From contig WRHK01000002.1 of NCBI GenBank assembly GCA_009783295.1, positions 62,001 to 126,000 of the forward strand: a stretch of 64,000 nt of DNA. The letters run 5' to 3'. The notes under the pieces were generated by a model. The model ran no database searches and was not told the DNA's origin. It saw nothing but the letters and a program-made list of their open reading frames with translations. Of the stretch, positions 1-11,191 are shown one piece after another; positions within the stretch are counted from its first letter, which is position 1; each line of letters starts with the position of its first letter. Source of the stretch: Promicromonosporaceae bacterium. GTDB taxonomy: Bacteria; Actinomycetota; Actinomycetes; Actinomycetales; Cellulomonadaceae. The position numbers and the translations under genes are program-made.

Positions 1-1
1 G

Positions 2-529
2 GACCTGTTCCTCATCCACTGGCCGCTGCCCGCCGTCGGGCTGTACACGCAGGCGTGGGCGGCGCTCGAGGAGATCTACGCGTCGGGGAGGGCGCGCGCG
101 ATCGGCGTGTCCAACTTCCAGCCGGACCACCTGACGCGCGTGCTGGAGAGCGGCACCGTGGTGCCCGCCGTCAACCAGGTCGAGTCCCACCCGTACCTGC
201 AGCAGGCCGAGGTGCGGGCCTTCGACGCCGTGCACGGCATCCTCACGGAGGCGTGGTCGCCGCTCGGCCGCGGCGCCGTGCTGGGCGACCCCGTGATCGC
301 CGGCGTCGCCGCCCGCCACGGCGTCACGCCCGCTCAGGCCGTGCTGCGCTGGCACGTGCAGCGCGGCGACGTCGTCTTCCCCAAGTCCGCGACGCCGGCG
401 CGCATCGTCGAGAACGCGGACATCTTCGGCTTCACGCTCGACGACGGCGACATGCGGGCCATCGACGCGCTCGACCGCGACGAGCGCCAGGGCTCGCACC
501 CCGACACGGAGAACCGCACCGACCGCTGA
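2..529 (+). CDS. Aldo/keto reductase, C-terminal part (5' end outside window)
   Basis: The reading frame is open from base 2 and gives about 175 residues, roughly the last two thirds of a ~275-aa NADPH-dependent aldo/keto reductase that reduces aldehydes or ketones in the cytosol. Family landmarks are visible in order: LIHWP, the IGVSNF strand, the NQVESHPYL segment of the TIM barrel, and VVFPKSA, the IPKS-type NADPH contact. The catalytic Asp/Tyr/Lys lie upstream and cannot be checked. The C-terminus (LDRDERQGSHPDT) resembles the 2,5-diketo-D-gluconate reductase-like branch. Substrate is unknown. Confidence 0.88.
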   Translation, partial: DLFLIHWPLPAVGLYTQAWAALEEIYASGRARAIGVSNFQPDHLTRVLESGTVVPAVNQVESHPYLQQAEVRAFDAVHGILTEAWSPLGRGAVLGDPVIAGVAARHGVTPAQAVLRWHVQRGDVVFPKSATPARIVENADIFGFTLDDGDMRAIDALDRDERQGSHPDTENRTDR

Positions 530-602
530 GCGGTTCCGGACACCCCGCCACCAGGGCCGCCGCACGTGCGCGACAATGGAGGTTGACCGACGGAGGTGGA
601 CC

Positions 603-824
603 ATGGCGACGATCGACGCAGCTCGCGCCGCGAAGCCTGCGCTGCGGGACGCCCTCGAGCACGTCCACGGCGTCAACGGCGTAGGCCTCGCGCAGCGCGG
701 CGGCCCCGGCGACTGGGTGCTGCAGGTGAACGTGGACTCGGTGCGGGCGCGCAAGGACGTGCCCCCGCTGGTCGACGGCGTGCCCGTGGTCGTGCGCGTC
801 GTCGGCGCGGTGCGCGCCCTGTGA
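603..824 (+). CDS. 73-aa conserved hypothetical protein
   Basis: ATG at 603 has a strong ribosome site (GGAGGTGG, 591-598), so it is preferred over an in-frame start at 576. The product is small, soluble and without a signal peptide. Its pattern (a GVNGVGL turn, VLQVNV strand, then VDGVPVVVRVVG) looks like the small GVxGVG...PxxxxGxPVxV beta domain found beside some trypsin-like proteases; this is a resemblance only. Its stop codon overlaps the GTG of the xylanase gene (GTGA), so the two are probably cotranslated. Function unknown. Confidence 0.7.
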   Translation: MATIDAARAAKPALRDALEHVHGVNGVGLAQRGGPGDWVLQVNVDSVRARKDVPPLVDGVPVVVRVVGAVRAL

Positions 825-1978
825 CGCGGCGCCTCCCCCTGCCCGCCGGGAGCGAGCCACGGGCGTTCGCGGCCATCGCCGCGGCGGCGGCCTTCGGGCT
901 GCTGCTCACCGGTCTGGGCGGGTGCTCCGACGGCTCCGCCGACACCCCGCCACCCAGTTCGCCCGCCCCCTCAGCGGTCTCCCTCGAACCCGCCCTCCGC
1001 GACGCCGCGCCGGACGGGTTCTTCGTGGGTGCTGCCGTGGGCGGTGGAGGGCACCTGGGCGGCAACGACACCCTGAAGCTCCCCGACGTGGCCGGCCTGG
1101 TCGGGAAGCAGTTCAGCTCCGTCACGCCCGAGAACGCGGCCAAGTGGGAGGTGATCGAGCCGTCCCAGGGCACGTTCGACTTCGGGCCCATGGACGAGGT
1201 CGTCGCCTTCGCCCAGGCCCACGGCCAGCGCGTGCGTGGCCACAACCTGCTGTGGCACTCGCAGAACCCCGCCTGGCTGACGTCGGGGAGCTTCGCGCCC
1301 GACCAGCTCCGGCAGATCCTGCACGACCACATCAGCGCCGTCGTCGGCCGCTACGCCGGCAAGGTGGCGCAGTGGGACGTCGCCAACGAGATCTTCGACG
1401 ACTCGGGGCAGCCCCGGCAGGAGAACCCGTTCATCAAGGCGCTCGGCATCGGCGTCGTCGCCGACGCGTTCCGCTGGGCCCACGAGGCCGACCCGCACGC
1501 GGTGCTGTTCCTCAACGACTTCGGCGTCGAGACGCCGGGTCCCAAGGTCGACGCGTACGTCGCTCTGGTCAAGCAGCTCCAGGCCGACGGGGTCCCCGTG
1601 GGCGGGTTCGGCATCCAGGGGCACCTCGCCTCGCAGTACGGGTTCCCCGGCGGCCTCCAGGGCGTGATGCAGCAGCTCGCCGACCTGGGGCTCGACGTCG
1701 AGGTCACCGAGCTGGACGTGCGCGTGCCCGTCTCCGCCGCCGGCGAGGCCCAGCGCGTCGACGTGCTGGAGCAGGCCCGGTGGTACGGCAAGGTCGCCAC
1801 GGCCTGCCTCGCCGTGGCCCGCTGCACCGGCATCACGGTGTGGGGCGTCAGCGACAGGTACTCGTGGGTGCCCACCACGTTCCCCGGCGAGGGGGCGGCG
1901 CTGCTGTTCGACGACGCGCTCGCGCCCAAGCCGGCGTTCGCTGCCTTCCGGGAGGCGTTGGCGGCGGGGCGGGGCTGA
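821..1978 (+). CDS. GH10 endo-1,4-beta-xylanase lipoprotein
   Basis: A 385-aa retaining glycoside hydrolase family 10 enzyme expected to cut the beta-1,4 backbone of xylan outside the cell. GTG at 821 overlaps the previous stop (GTGA) and gives a hydrophobic leader ending in a lipobox (LGGC, about residue 35), so the enzyme is probably lipid-anchored. A Pro/Ser-rich linker leads to a single catalytic domain. GH10 motifs are in order: TPENAAKW, RGHNLLWHSQ, WDVANE with acid/base Glu190, NDFGVE, and VTELD with nucleophile Glu297, then the late WGVSDRYSW tryptophan motif. No carbohydrate-binding module is attached. Confidence 0.95.
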   Translation: MTRRLPLPAGSEPRAFAAIAAAAAFGLLLTGLGGCSDGSADTPPPSSPAPSAVSLEPALRDAAPDGFFVGAAVGGGGHLGGNDTLKLPDVAGLVGKQFSSVTPENAAKWEVIEPSQGTFDFGPMDEVVAFAQAHGQRVRGHNLLWHSQNPAWLTSGSFAPDQLRQILHDHISAVVGRYAGKVAQWDVANEIFDDSGQPRQENPFIKALGIGVVADAFRWAHEADPHAVLFLNDFGVETPGPKVDAYVALVKQLQADGVPVGGFGIQGHLASQYGFPGGLQGVMQQLADLGLDVEVTELDVRVPVSAAGEAQRVDVLEQARWYGKVATACLAVARCTGITVWGVSDRYSWVPTTFPGEGAALLFDDALAPKPAFAAFREALAAGRG

Positions 1979-2110
1979 GCGACCGCAGGCTCGACGGGTG
2001 AATTAGCGCCATGACCCTGCCGAGGCTGAGTTGCTGCTGATAGAACTCGACTGGGCACACAGTTGCCCGGCGCATCGACGCGCCATCAAATGATGTGAGG
2101 TGTGCGTGCC

Positions 2111-3214
2111 GTGAGTTCTACGCTGATCGAGTCCCTTAACGCGCTGTCGCAGAAAGTCCGGATGCAGAAGGGGGGCATACTGACGGAAGAGGCGACCAAG
2201 AACGCCTTCGTGATGCCCTTCCTGAACAACGTGCTCGGGTACGACGTCTTCGATCCGGACGAGGTCGTCCCAGAGTTCATCGCCGACGTCGGCCTCAAGC
2301 GTGGCGAGAAGGTCGACTACGCGATCAAGCACGGTGGCTCGGTCCAGATCCTGATCGAGGTCAAGAAATCGTCCGTCCCGCTCGACCTGGAGCATGCATC
2401 GCAACTCTACCGATACTTCGCGGTGACAAACGCTCGGATCGCGATCCTCACTAATGGACAGGTGTACAAGTTTTACACCGACCTCGACCAACCGAACCGC
2501 ATGGACTCCAAGCCGTTCCTCGTCCTGGACCTGCTTGAGGTCGACGAGGTCGCGGTGCCTGAGTTGGCCAAGCTCACGCGCAGCAACTTCGATCTCGACT
2601 CGGTGATCGGCGCTGCCGAAGAGCTCAAGTACGTCGGCCAGATCAAGCGCGAGATCGCCGCTCAGTTCAAGGAACCGACCGACGACTGGGTGAAGTTCTT
2701 CACCGGACGGGTTTATGAGGGGTCGTTCACCCAGCGGGTGCGCGAGCAGTTCAAGCCCCTCGTCGTGAAGGCCGCGACCCAGTTCCTGAACGATCAGGCC
2801 AGCAGCCGCCTGAAGTCCGCGCTTGGCGACAGTTCGATCTCGGCTGTGGCCCCCTCGCCCGTTCCGTCCGACGTCGCGGCGGTCGAGGAGCCCCTGGATA
2901 CGGATGCCGATCTTCCGGTGATCGTGACCACGGACGAAGAGCTCGAAGCGTTCGCGGTCGTGAAGGCCATCGCGTGCGCGGTCGTCAAGCCGGCGCGGAT
3001 CGTCAGCAGGGACGCCAAGTCCTACTTCGCGATCCTGCTCGACGACAACAACCGCAAGAGCATCGCTCGCCTTCACTTCAATGGAAAGAACCAGAAGTAT
3101 CTAGGTGTGTTCAATGTCGACGGCATCGAGACCAAGTTCCCGGTCCGAAGCGCGGATGAGATCTACGACCACGCGGATCGGATCCGGGCTCGTGTCGAGG
3201 CTTTGGCCGGGTAG
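2111..3214 (+). CDS. Solitary type I restriction HsdR-N-like nuclease-domain protein
   Basis: About 367 aa. GTG at 2111 is chosen because GAGG (2097-2100) lies 10 nt upstream; GTG at 2102 is possible. The N-terminal 150 residues match the HsdR N-terminal PD-(D/E)xK layout: an acidic residue in EKVDYAIK, then the IEVKKS strand with catalytic Glu and Lys, followed by the LYRYFAVTNARIAILTNG segment typical of standalone homologues. There is no helicase domain and no hsdM or hsdS nearby. The C-terminal ~90 residues form a separate small domain. Base composition and codon use are clearly lower in GC than the neighbours, suggesting horizontal gain. It may act in DNA restriction or repair; target unknown. 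Confidence 0.75.
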   Translation: MSSTLIESLNALSQKVRMQKGGILTEEATKNAFVMPFLNNVLGYDVFDPDEVVPEFIADVGLKRGEKVDYAIKHGGSVQILIEVKKSSVPLDLEHASQLYRYFAVTNARIAILTNGQVYKFYTDLDQPNRMDSKPFLVLDLLEVDEVAVPELAKLTRSNFDLDSVIGAAEELKYVGQIKREIAAQFKEPTDDWVKFFTGRVYEGSFTQRVREQFKPLVVKAATQFLNDQASSRLKSALGDSSISAVAPSPVPSDVAAVEEPLDTDADLPVIVTTDEELEAFAVVKAIACAVVKPARIVSRDAKSYFAILLDDNNRKSIARLHFNGKNQKYLGVFNVDGIETKFPVRSADEIYDHADRIRARVEALAG

Positions 3215-3323
3215 CGTAGCCGCTGGTTTCGTGACTGACGCCAGTGGGGCGCGGCGCGACATTCGTGGCGTGCTTCACAGGCCCACCGCAATCCTCTTCG
3301 GCAACGGCTGACACACTGGCCGG

Positions 3324-5300
3324 GTGACCTCTCCCCGCCTTCCCCGCGTCCGCGCCTCCGAGCTGGTCGGCCGCGGCTGGCTCAACACCGGCGGCAAGGC
3401 GCTGACGCTCGCGGACCTGCGCGGGCGCATCACCGTGCTCGACTTCTGGACCTTCTGCTGCATCAACTGCCTCCACGTGCTCGACGAGCTGCGCGAGCTC
3501 GAGGAGAAGTACCGCGACGTCCTCGTGATCGTGGGCGTGCACTCGCCCAAGTTCGAGCACGAGGCCGACCCGGTGGCACTCGCGGCCGCCGTCGACCGGT
3601 ACTCCGTGGCCCACCCCGTGCTCGACGACCCCGAGCTGGTCACCTGGGGCGCCTACACCGCGCGGGCCTGGCCCACGCTCGTGGTGATCGACCCCGAGGG
3701 GTACGTGGTGGCGCAGATGGCGGGCGAGGGGCACGCCTCGGCGCTCGAGGCGCTGGTTGCCGAGCTCGTCGAGGAGCACGAGGCCAAGGGCACGCTGCAC
3801 CGCGGCGAGGGCCCCTACGTGCCGCCGGCGCCGACGTCGGGCACGCTGCGCTTCCCCGCCAGGGTGGTCGCGCTGCCGGGCGGCACCCTGCTGGTCGCCG
3901 ACGCCGGGCACCACTCCCTCGCCGAGGTCGCGCCCGACGGCGAGACGCTGGTGCGCCGCATCGGCTCGGGCGAGCGGGGGCTGCTCGACGGCGGCCCCGC
4001 CGACGCCCGGTTCAGCGAGCCCAACGGGCTGTGCCTCGTGCCGGAAGAGCTGCGTGCCCGCGTCGGGTACGACGTCGTGGTCGCCGACACCGTCAACCAC
4101 GCGCTGCGCGGCGTGCGCCTCGCGGACGGGCTGGTCACCACGCTCGCCGGGACGGGCGAGCAGTTCATGGTGGGCGGGCAGGAGAACGTGGTGCTCCGCG
4201 GCAGGACGCGCGCGTTCACGCCCGGCGAGGAGCTGCCCGGCACCGCCGTGCGGCTGAGCTCGCCGTGGGACGTCGCATGGTCGGAGGGGCTCGGGGCGTT
4301 CGTCGTGGCCATGGCGGGAACGCACACCCTGTGGGCCTTCGACCCGACGGTGCCGCGGCCCGGGGCGGCGGGCACGGTCCGCCTGCTGGCCGGGACCATG
4401 AACGAGGGGCTCGAGGACGGGGCCGGGGAGACGGCGTGGTTCGCGCAGCCTTCGGGGCTCGCGGTCATCGCGTCCCCCGCCTCGGTGGTTGACCCTGTCG
4501 AAACCACCCGCGCCGGGGAGGCGATCTGGCTCGCCGACTCCGAGACGTCGGCGCTGCGGCGGCTGGTGGTGGTTCCGAAAGGCTCAACCACCGGGGGCGG
4601 CGGCGTCGAGGTGAGGACCGCGGTCGGGCAGGGGCTGTTCGACTTCGGGCACCGTGACGGCGCCGCCGACCAAGCGCTGCTCCAGCACCCGCTCGGTGTG
4701 GCCGGGCTGCCCGACGGGTCCGCCGTCGTCGCGGACACCTACAACGGAGCAGTACGCCGGTTCGACCCGGTGTCGGGGCAGGTCACCACGCTCGCGACCG
4801 GGCTCGCGGAGCCGTCGGACGTGCTGGTCGAGGTCGCGGACGACGAGGTGCGGCTGCTCGTGGTCGAGTCGGCCGCGCACCGTCTGACGCGTGTCGCGCT
4901 GCCGGCGTCGCTCGCGGGCGAGGTGCTCGACGGCGGCGCCCGGCGCACCCAGCGCCCGGCGACGGCCGTGGCGCCCGGCGCGGTGCGGCTCGAGGTGCCG
5001 TTCGTGCCGGCGCCGGGCCAGAAGCTCGACGACCGCTGGGGCCCGTCGACGTCGCTGCAGGTCAGCGCCACACCACCGGAGCTGCTTCTGGCCGGCGCGG
5101 GCGACGGGACGGACCTGTTCCGCGACGTCGTCATCAACCCGGTGGTGCGCGAGGGCGTGCTGCACGTGACCGCGAAGGCCGCGAGCTGCGACGCCGAGGG
5201 CGAGTTCCCGGCCTGCCACCTGGCGCAGCAGGACTGGGGCGTCCCGCTGACGGTCACGCCGGAGGGCGAGGCCGAGCTGACGTTGCCGCTGCGGGGCTGA
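3324..5300 (+). CDS. Thioredoxin-like / NHL-repeat protein (NHLRC2-type)
   Basis: 658 aa. Residues 1-150 form a thioredoxin-like domain with an active-site-like CINC at residues 46-49 after WTFC. The rest (about 170-560) repeats the GLxxxPxGVAG...VVADTYNxxVRR pattern of NHL beta-propeller blades, and a C-terminal beta domain follows. The architecture matches NHLRC2-type proteins. No signal peptide is seen, so it is probably cytosolic. The role is likely redox or protein interaction, not defined. GTG at 3324 lies 6 nt after a CACACT box and may be leaderless. Two copies of a mobile-looking repeat are read in frame at about residues 387-395 and 415-423, in a propeller loop. Confidence 0.85.
   Translation: MTSPRLPRVRASELVGRGWLNTGGKALTLADLRGRITVLDFWTFCCINCLHVLDELRELEEKYRDVLVIVGVHSPKFEHEADPVALAAAVDRYSVAHPVLDDPELVTWGAYTARAWPTLVVIDPEGYVVAQMAGEGHASALEALVAELVEEHEAKGTLHRGEGPYVPPAPTSGTLRFPARVVALPGGTLLVADAGHHSLAEVAPDGETLVRRIGSGERGLLDGGPADARFSEPNGLCLVPEELRARVGYDVVVADTVNHALRGVRLADGLVTTLAGTGEQFMVGGQENVVLRGRTRAFTPGEELPGTAVRLSSPWDVAWSEGLGAFVVAMAGTHTLWAFDPTVPRPGAAGTVRLLAGTMNEGLEDGAGETAWFAQPSGLAVIASPASVVDPVETTRAGEAIWLADSETSALRRLVVVPKGSTTGGGGVEVRTAVGQGLFDFGHRDGAADQALLQHPLGVAGLPDGSAVVADTYNGAVRRFDPVSGQVTTLATGLAEPSDVLVEVADDEVRLLVVESAAHRLTRVALPASLAGEVLDGGARRTQRPATAVAPGAVRLEVPFVPAPGQKLDDRWGPSTSLQVSATPPELLLAGAGDGTDLFRDVVINPVVREGVLHVTAKAASCDAEGEFPACHLAQQDWGVPLTVTPEGEAELTLPLRG
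4484..4592. repeat. Inverted pair of 25-bp repeats inside the NHL gene
   Basis: Copies at 4484-4508 (GGTGGTTGA...GAAACCACC) and 4568-4592 face each other and match at 22 of 25 positions when one is reverse-complemented. The same element occurs as an intergenic hairpin at 18387-18450. Here both copies are translated (VVDPVETT and VVPKGSTT). Confidence 0.85.
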
Positions 5301-5308
5301 CACCGCTC

Positions 5309-5367
5309 GATCGGAACGTGCGAAAGGGATCGGAACGTGCGGTGCACCGCACGTTCCGATCCCTTTC
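5309..5367. terminator. 46-bp perfect palindrome with direct repeat, convergent gap
   Basis: Bases 5322-5367 are a perfect palindrome (two 23-bp arms, no loop, centre 5344/5345) running from GAAAGGGATCGGAACG. A 14-base piece of the left arm (GATCGGAACGTGCG) occurs once more as a direct repeat at 5309-5322. It lies between the NHL gene on + and ppdK on -, so a transcript from either side would fold into a long hairpin. Probably a bidirectional terminator, possibly of repeat-element origin. Confidence 0.7.
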
Positions 5368-5397
5368 CGACGTCCCGATCCGCCGGAGCGGGCCGGT

Positions 5398-8039
<2,642 letters not shown>

Positions 8040-8043
<4 letters not shown>

Positions 8044-8933
8044 CGATCCGGTCCTTCCGTGAGGTGACGCGTGGAGCTGGCGGGTGTCTGGTGTGCCCGA
8101 CGTCGTGCCGCGACCAGCTCGATCACGCGGCCGGCGGCCTCCTCGAGCGCGAGGCTGGTGGTGTCGAGGACGGGGCAGCCGAGGCGGCGCTGGATGCGCG
8201 AGACCTCGTCGAGCTCGTCGAAGATGCGGGCGAGGTCCGCGTAGCCGCCGAGCCGCCCGCCGTCCCGCGAGGCGGCGCCCATGAGGGACACGCGGCGGCG
8301 GCGGATGGCGAGCAGGCGTTCGGGATCGATCGTCAGGCCGACGATCTTCCAGGGTGCGGCCTGGAACAGGTCTTCGGGCGGCTCGACGCCGGTGACGAGC
8401 GGGACGTTGGCCGTCCGGTAGCCGAGGTAGCCGAGGTACATCGAGAGCGGCGTCTTGCCGGTGCGGGAGGCGCCGACCAGGATCACGTCGGCCTCGCTCA
8501 GGGAGTCGGTGAGGTTGCCGTCGTCGTTCGCGACGGCGAACTCCATCGCGTGGATGCGCTCGAAGTAGTCGGCTGCGAGGCCGACCGGCTGGACCAGGCG
8601 GGCGGGGTGCAGCCCGGTGCGGGCGATGACGGCGTCGAGCGCGGGCGACATGAGGTCGGCGAACGGGACGCCGAGCTCGTGGCACGCGGCCTCGACCCGG
8701 GCGTTGAGCGCGGTGTCGACCAGCGTCACGAACACGACCGCGTTCTCCGGGGCCTCACGCAGCGCCTCCAGCGCCAGGTCGACGCCGCGGACGTCCTGGA
8801 TGCGGGGGTGGCGCACGACGGCGACCTCGAGGTCGGGGTACTGCGCCTGGACGGCCCGCGCGACGCGGGCACCCGTGTCGCCGGTCGAGTCGGCGACCAC
8901 GTGGATGTCGACAACTCGCACCGGTGCGGCCAT
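8040..8933 (-). CDS. ppsR: PPDK regulatory protein (bifunctional ADP-dependent kinase / Pi-dependent phosphorylase)
   Basis: 297 aa, DUF299/PSRP family. Members inactivate PPDK by ADP-dependent phosphorylation of a Thr near the catalytic His and reverse it by Pi-dependent dephosphorylation. The family P-loop is present as VGASRTGKTPLSMYLG, followed by the YRTANVPLV segment. ATG at 8933 is preferred because a -10-like TAGCCT (minus strand, 8941-8946) lies 7 nt upstream, as expected for a leaderless start. The stop overlaps ppdK by 4 nt. The gene order and coupling make the substrate near certain. Confidence 0.93.
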
Positions 8934-8940
8934 ACGTTTC

Positions 8941-8946
8941 AGGCTA
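8941..8946 (-). promoter_or_regulatory. -10 box of the ppsR-ppdK operon (leaderless type)
   Basis: TAGCCT on the minus strand, 7 nt before the ppsR ATG. No convincing -35 is seen. The same 6-9 nt spacing recurs at many starts in this window. Confidence 0.45.
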
Positions 8947-9038
8947 GGTCTGCAACGACCTTCCAGCACCGGACGAAGGTCCAGTTCGTTCGGCCCGCTG
9001 GCGCGTGATGGCGCGTGATTGTGGCGCGAACCGCCCGG

Positions 9039-9668
9039 TCAGGCCAGCTCGGCGAGGGAGTCGATGATGCGGACGCGCGCCGCCTCGGGTCGTAGCGCGT
9101 GGAGGTAGCCCCACGGGCCGCGCCGGATCAGCACGGGCGTCATGCCGGCGCGGGCCGCGGGCAGCACGTCGTTGTCGAGCCGGTCGCCTACGTAGGTGAT
9201 CTGGTCCGCGGGGACGCCGGCCAGCTCGATGACGGCCTCGAAGAACTCGGGGACCGGCTTCTCGACGCCGAGCTCGGCCGAGTTGCGGATCGCGTCGACG
9301 GGCAGGTCCATCGCGCGGAGCGCCTCGAGCGCGCGCGGCGGCTGGTTGCCGGCGATCACGAGGCGCAGCCCCGCCGCGTGGAGGGTGGTGAGCGCGGGGA
9401 CGACGTCGGGGTAGAGGTCGTGCCGGTCGAAGCCGGAGCGGAGGCCGGCGGGGTCTTCCGCTGCCCAGGCCTTCTCCTCGGACTCCAGGTCCAAGCCTGG
9501 ACGGATCGCGTCGAAGGCGTCGCTGAGAGGGCGGTCCTGGGCCGCGCAGGCACCGATGAGGCCCAGCATCGTCAGGGGCGTCACGCCGAGGCGCCCGGCC
9601 CAGCGGGTCCAGATCCGGGTCTCGTCGACCAGCGTCTCGCCGACGTCGAACACGATCGCGCGCACCAT
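9039..9668 (-). CDS. HAD-superfamily hydrolase
   Basis: 209 aa. All four HAD motifs are readable: motif I as VFDVGETLV, where the nucleophile Asp is followed by VGET rather than the usual DGT, motif II (LVIAGNQ), motif III Lys in GVEKP, and motif IV as YVGDRLDND. A helical cap lies between motifs I and II, as in the haloacid dehalogenase/phosphoglycolate phosphatase subfamily. Likely a cytosolic phosphatase; substrate unknown. ATG at 9668 begins exactly at the MVRAIVFD strand. The nfo-like gene lies upstream on the same strand with a 172-bp gap. Confidence 0.88.
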   Translation of the reverse strand: MVRAIVFDVGETLVDETRIWTRWAGRLGVTPLTMLGLIGACAAQDRPLSDAFDAIRPGLDLESEEKAWAAEDPAGLRSGFDRHDLYPDVVPALTTLHAAGLRLVIAGNQPPRALEALRAMDLPVDAIRNSAELGVEKPVPEFFEAVIELAGVPADQITYVGDRLDNDVLPAARAGMTPVLIRRGPWGYLHALRPEAARVRIIDSLAELA

Positions 9669-9753
9669 GCGGGCAACCCTACGAGGTCGGGTGGGTGGGT
9701 GGCTCGACGCGGGCCGGGTGCCCGGGCGGGGGAGGCATATATGCGCTTCACTT

Positions 9754-9791
9754 CCACAGCACTGAGTAGTGATCACAGCACCGTGCTGTGG
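9754..9791. repeat. Triple CACAGCAC palindromic site
   Basis: CACAGCAC occurs at 9755-9762 and 9774-9781, and its inverse GTGCTGTG at 9783-9790. The last two form a perfect 17-bp palindrome with one central base. A short palindrome GCATATATGC follows at 9735-9744. The region lies after the nfo stop and before the HAD gene (both -), so it could end the first transcript or be an operator for the second. Confidence 0.4.
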
Positions 9792-9840
9792 GTTTCGCGC
9801 GAGAGGTCCATCCCGGCGGCGCCTGCCGAGCCCGCGGTGC

Positions 9841-10632
9841 TCAGCCGGCGAGCCGCTCCCGCAGCCAGGCGATGTCCGGCCCCATGTCGCCGTGCGTCTC
9901 GCACACGACGGGCGCACCCGCGGCCTCGATGACTCCGACCAGCAGCTCCGGCGGGATCCGGCCCTCGCCGAAGTGGGCGTGCCGGTCGCCGCCCGAGCCG
10001 GCCTCGTCGCGCGAGTCGTTCGCGTGGACCAGGTCGATGCGGCCCGTGATGGCCTTGATGTCGGCTGCCGCCGTCGCGAGGTCGAGACCGCCGGACCACG
10101 CATGGCACGTGTCGAGCGTGAACCCGACCACGCTCGCGTTGCTCGACGCCATCACCGCCGCCCAGAGCTGCTCGATCCGCTCCAGGTGCCGCGCCATCGC
10201 GAAGTCGCCACCGGCGGTGTTCTCGATGAGCACAGGCACGTCGGTGTCGAGCGAGTCGATGGCCTTGCGCCAGTTGTCGAGGCCGACGTCGGGGTCGTCC
10301 TTGGCGGTGACGTGACCGCCGTGCACGACGACGCCCTTGGCCCCGATCGCCGCCGCGCCCTCGAGCGTGGCCTGCAGCAGCTTGCGGCTGGGGATGCGGA
10401 TGCGGTTGTTGGTGGACGCCACGTTGATGCCGTACGGGGCGTGCACGTAGAGGTCGATGCCGGCCTCCTGCGCTGCAGAACGCAGGGCGTCCTCGCCGCC
10501 CGGGAACCCCGACCCTGTAACCTTCCACGACTGCGGGTCCCCGAGGAACACCTGGGCCACCTGCGCGCCGATCGCCTCGGCCTGGGCGACGGCGTCGGCG
10601 CCGTCCACATGCGCCCCGATGCGGATGCTCAT
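9841..10632 (-). CDS. nfo: Endonuclease IV-family (deoxyribonuclease IV) protein
   Basis: 263 aa, AP endonuclease family 2 TIM barrel that cuts DNA at abasic sites in base-excision repair. Metal-ligand motifs are all present: [33 protein letters not shown], the HANDS segment with DRHAHFGEG, and CETHGD. ATG at 10632 is chosen over 10641 because GGGTGGG lies just upstream. It is slightly shorter than the E. coli enzyme (285 aa), as is usual in actinobacteria. The barrel also resembles sugar isomerases, but the His/Asp/Glu set fits the nuclease. Confidence 0.88.
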   Translation of the reverse strand: MSIRIGAHVDGADAVAQAEAIGAQVAQVFLGDPQSWKVTGSGFPGGEDALRSAAQEAGIDLYVHAPYGINVASTNNRIRIPSRKLLQATLEGAAAIGAKGVVVHGGHVTAKDDPDVGLDNWRKAIDSLDTDVPVLIENTAGGDFAMARHLERIEQLWAAVMASSNASVVGFTLDTCHAWSGGLDLATAAADIKAITGRIDLVHANDSRDEAGSGGDRHAHFGEGRIPPELLVGVIEAAGAPVVCETHGDMGPDIAWLRERLAG

Positions 10633-10828
10633 GCCGCCCACCCTAGGGGCGGCGGTCCGCAGAGGGCGCGGTGAGCACCCGCGGTCCCTGCCTGTCCAGA
10701 CACTTCCCAGCGAACGACGGGCTTGCTAGCGTGCGGCTCGTCGACCGCGCCCGCGGTCTCGTGTTGAGGGAGACGCGCGTGGTTTCGAGCTCAATGGCCA
10801 GGGACGATCGCCTGTCCGGGAGGCTGTG

Positions 10829-11074
10829 ATGTTCTTCAGCCCCGGGTCGTCCGCGCTCTTCCTGTACTCGCTCCTGCTCCAGGTCCTGATCCCGCTGGCG
10901 ATCGTCGGGCTGCTCGTCGCCCTCGTCGTCGGCTCGTGGCGACGCCGCCGGACGGAGCCGCAGTCGTCGTCGCTCGTCGAGCGCCTCCGGGAGCTCGACA
11001 GGCTTCTTGCCGACGGAGTCATCACGCCTGACGAGCACGCCGCGGCTCGCGCGCGCCTGCTCGGCACGCTCTGA
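10829..11074 (+). CDS. Small SHOCT-domain membrane protein
   Basis: 81 aa. ATG at 10829 is 5 nt after GGGAGG (10818-10823); the overlapping GTG at 10826 is too close. One transmembrane helix (about residues 10-34) is followed by an Arg-rich inner-face stretch and a C-terminal SHOCT motif (RELDRLLADGVITPDEHAAA). SHOCT segments are short helical pairs at protein ends, thought to aid oligomerisation. No operon partner. Function unknown. Confidence 0.75.
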   Translation: MFFSPGSSALFLYSLLLQVLIPLAIVGLLVALVVGSWRRRRTEPQSSSLVERLRELDRLLADGVITPDEHAAARARLLGTL

Positions 11075-11180
11075 CGAGATAGAGCCCCTACCCGCGAGAT
11101 AGAGCCAGCCTCCGCGAGATAGCGCGCTGCTCTATCTCGCGGGACCGGGCTCTATCTCGCCGGGCCAGGCTCTATCTCGC
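11074..11180. repeat. Six-copy array of GCGAGATAGAGC units, inverted halves
   Basis: Three forward copies begin near 11074, 11094 and 11114, and three inverted copies (GCTCTATCTCGC) lie at 11129-11140, 11149-11160 and 11169-11180, so units are about 20 bp apart in each half. The array fills the gap between two converging genes and touches the stop of the upstream one. A four-copy relative lies at 17516-17583. It could fold as a long hairpin and stop transcription from both sides. Confidence 0.85.
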
Positions 11181-11191
11181 GGGTCCCGGCC

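Noticed and set aside
596-820. Earlier start for the xylanase at 596
   Set aside because: Would read through the 73-aa gene in another frame and hide the lipoprotein signal; GTG 821 gives the signal peptide and a GTGA overlap.
9754-9791. Phage attachment site
   Set aside because: No tRNA, integrase or direct repeat partner nearby; better read as a terminator or operator.
11074-11180. CRISPR-like array
   Set aside because: Units are only 12 bp, spacers about 8 bp and half the units are inverted; no cas genes.
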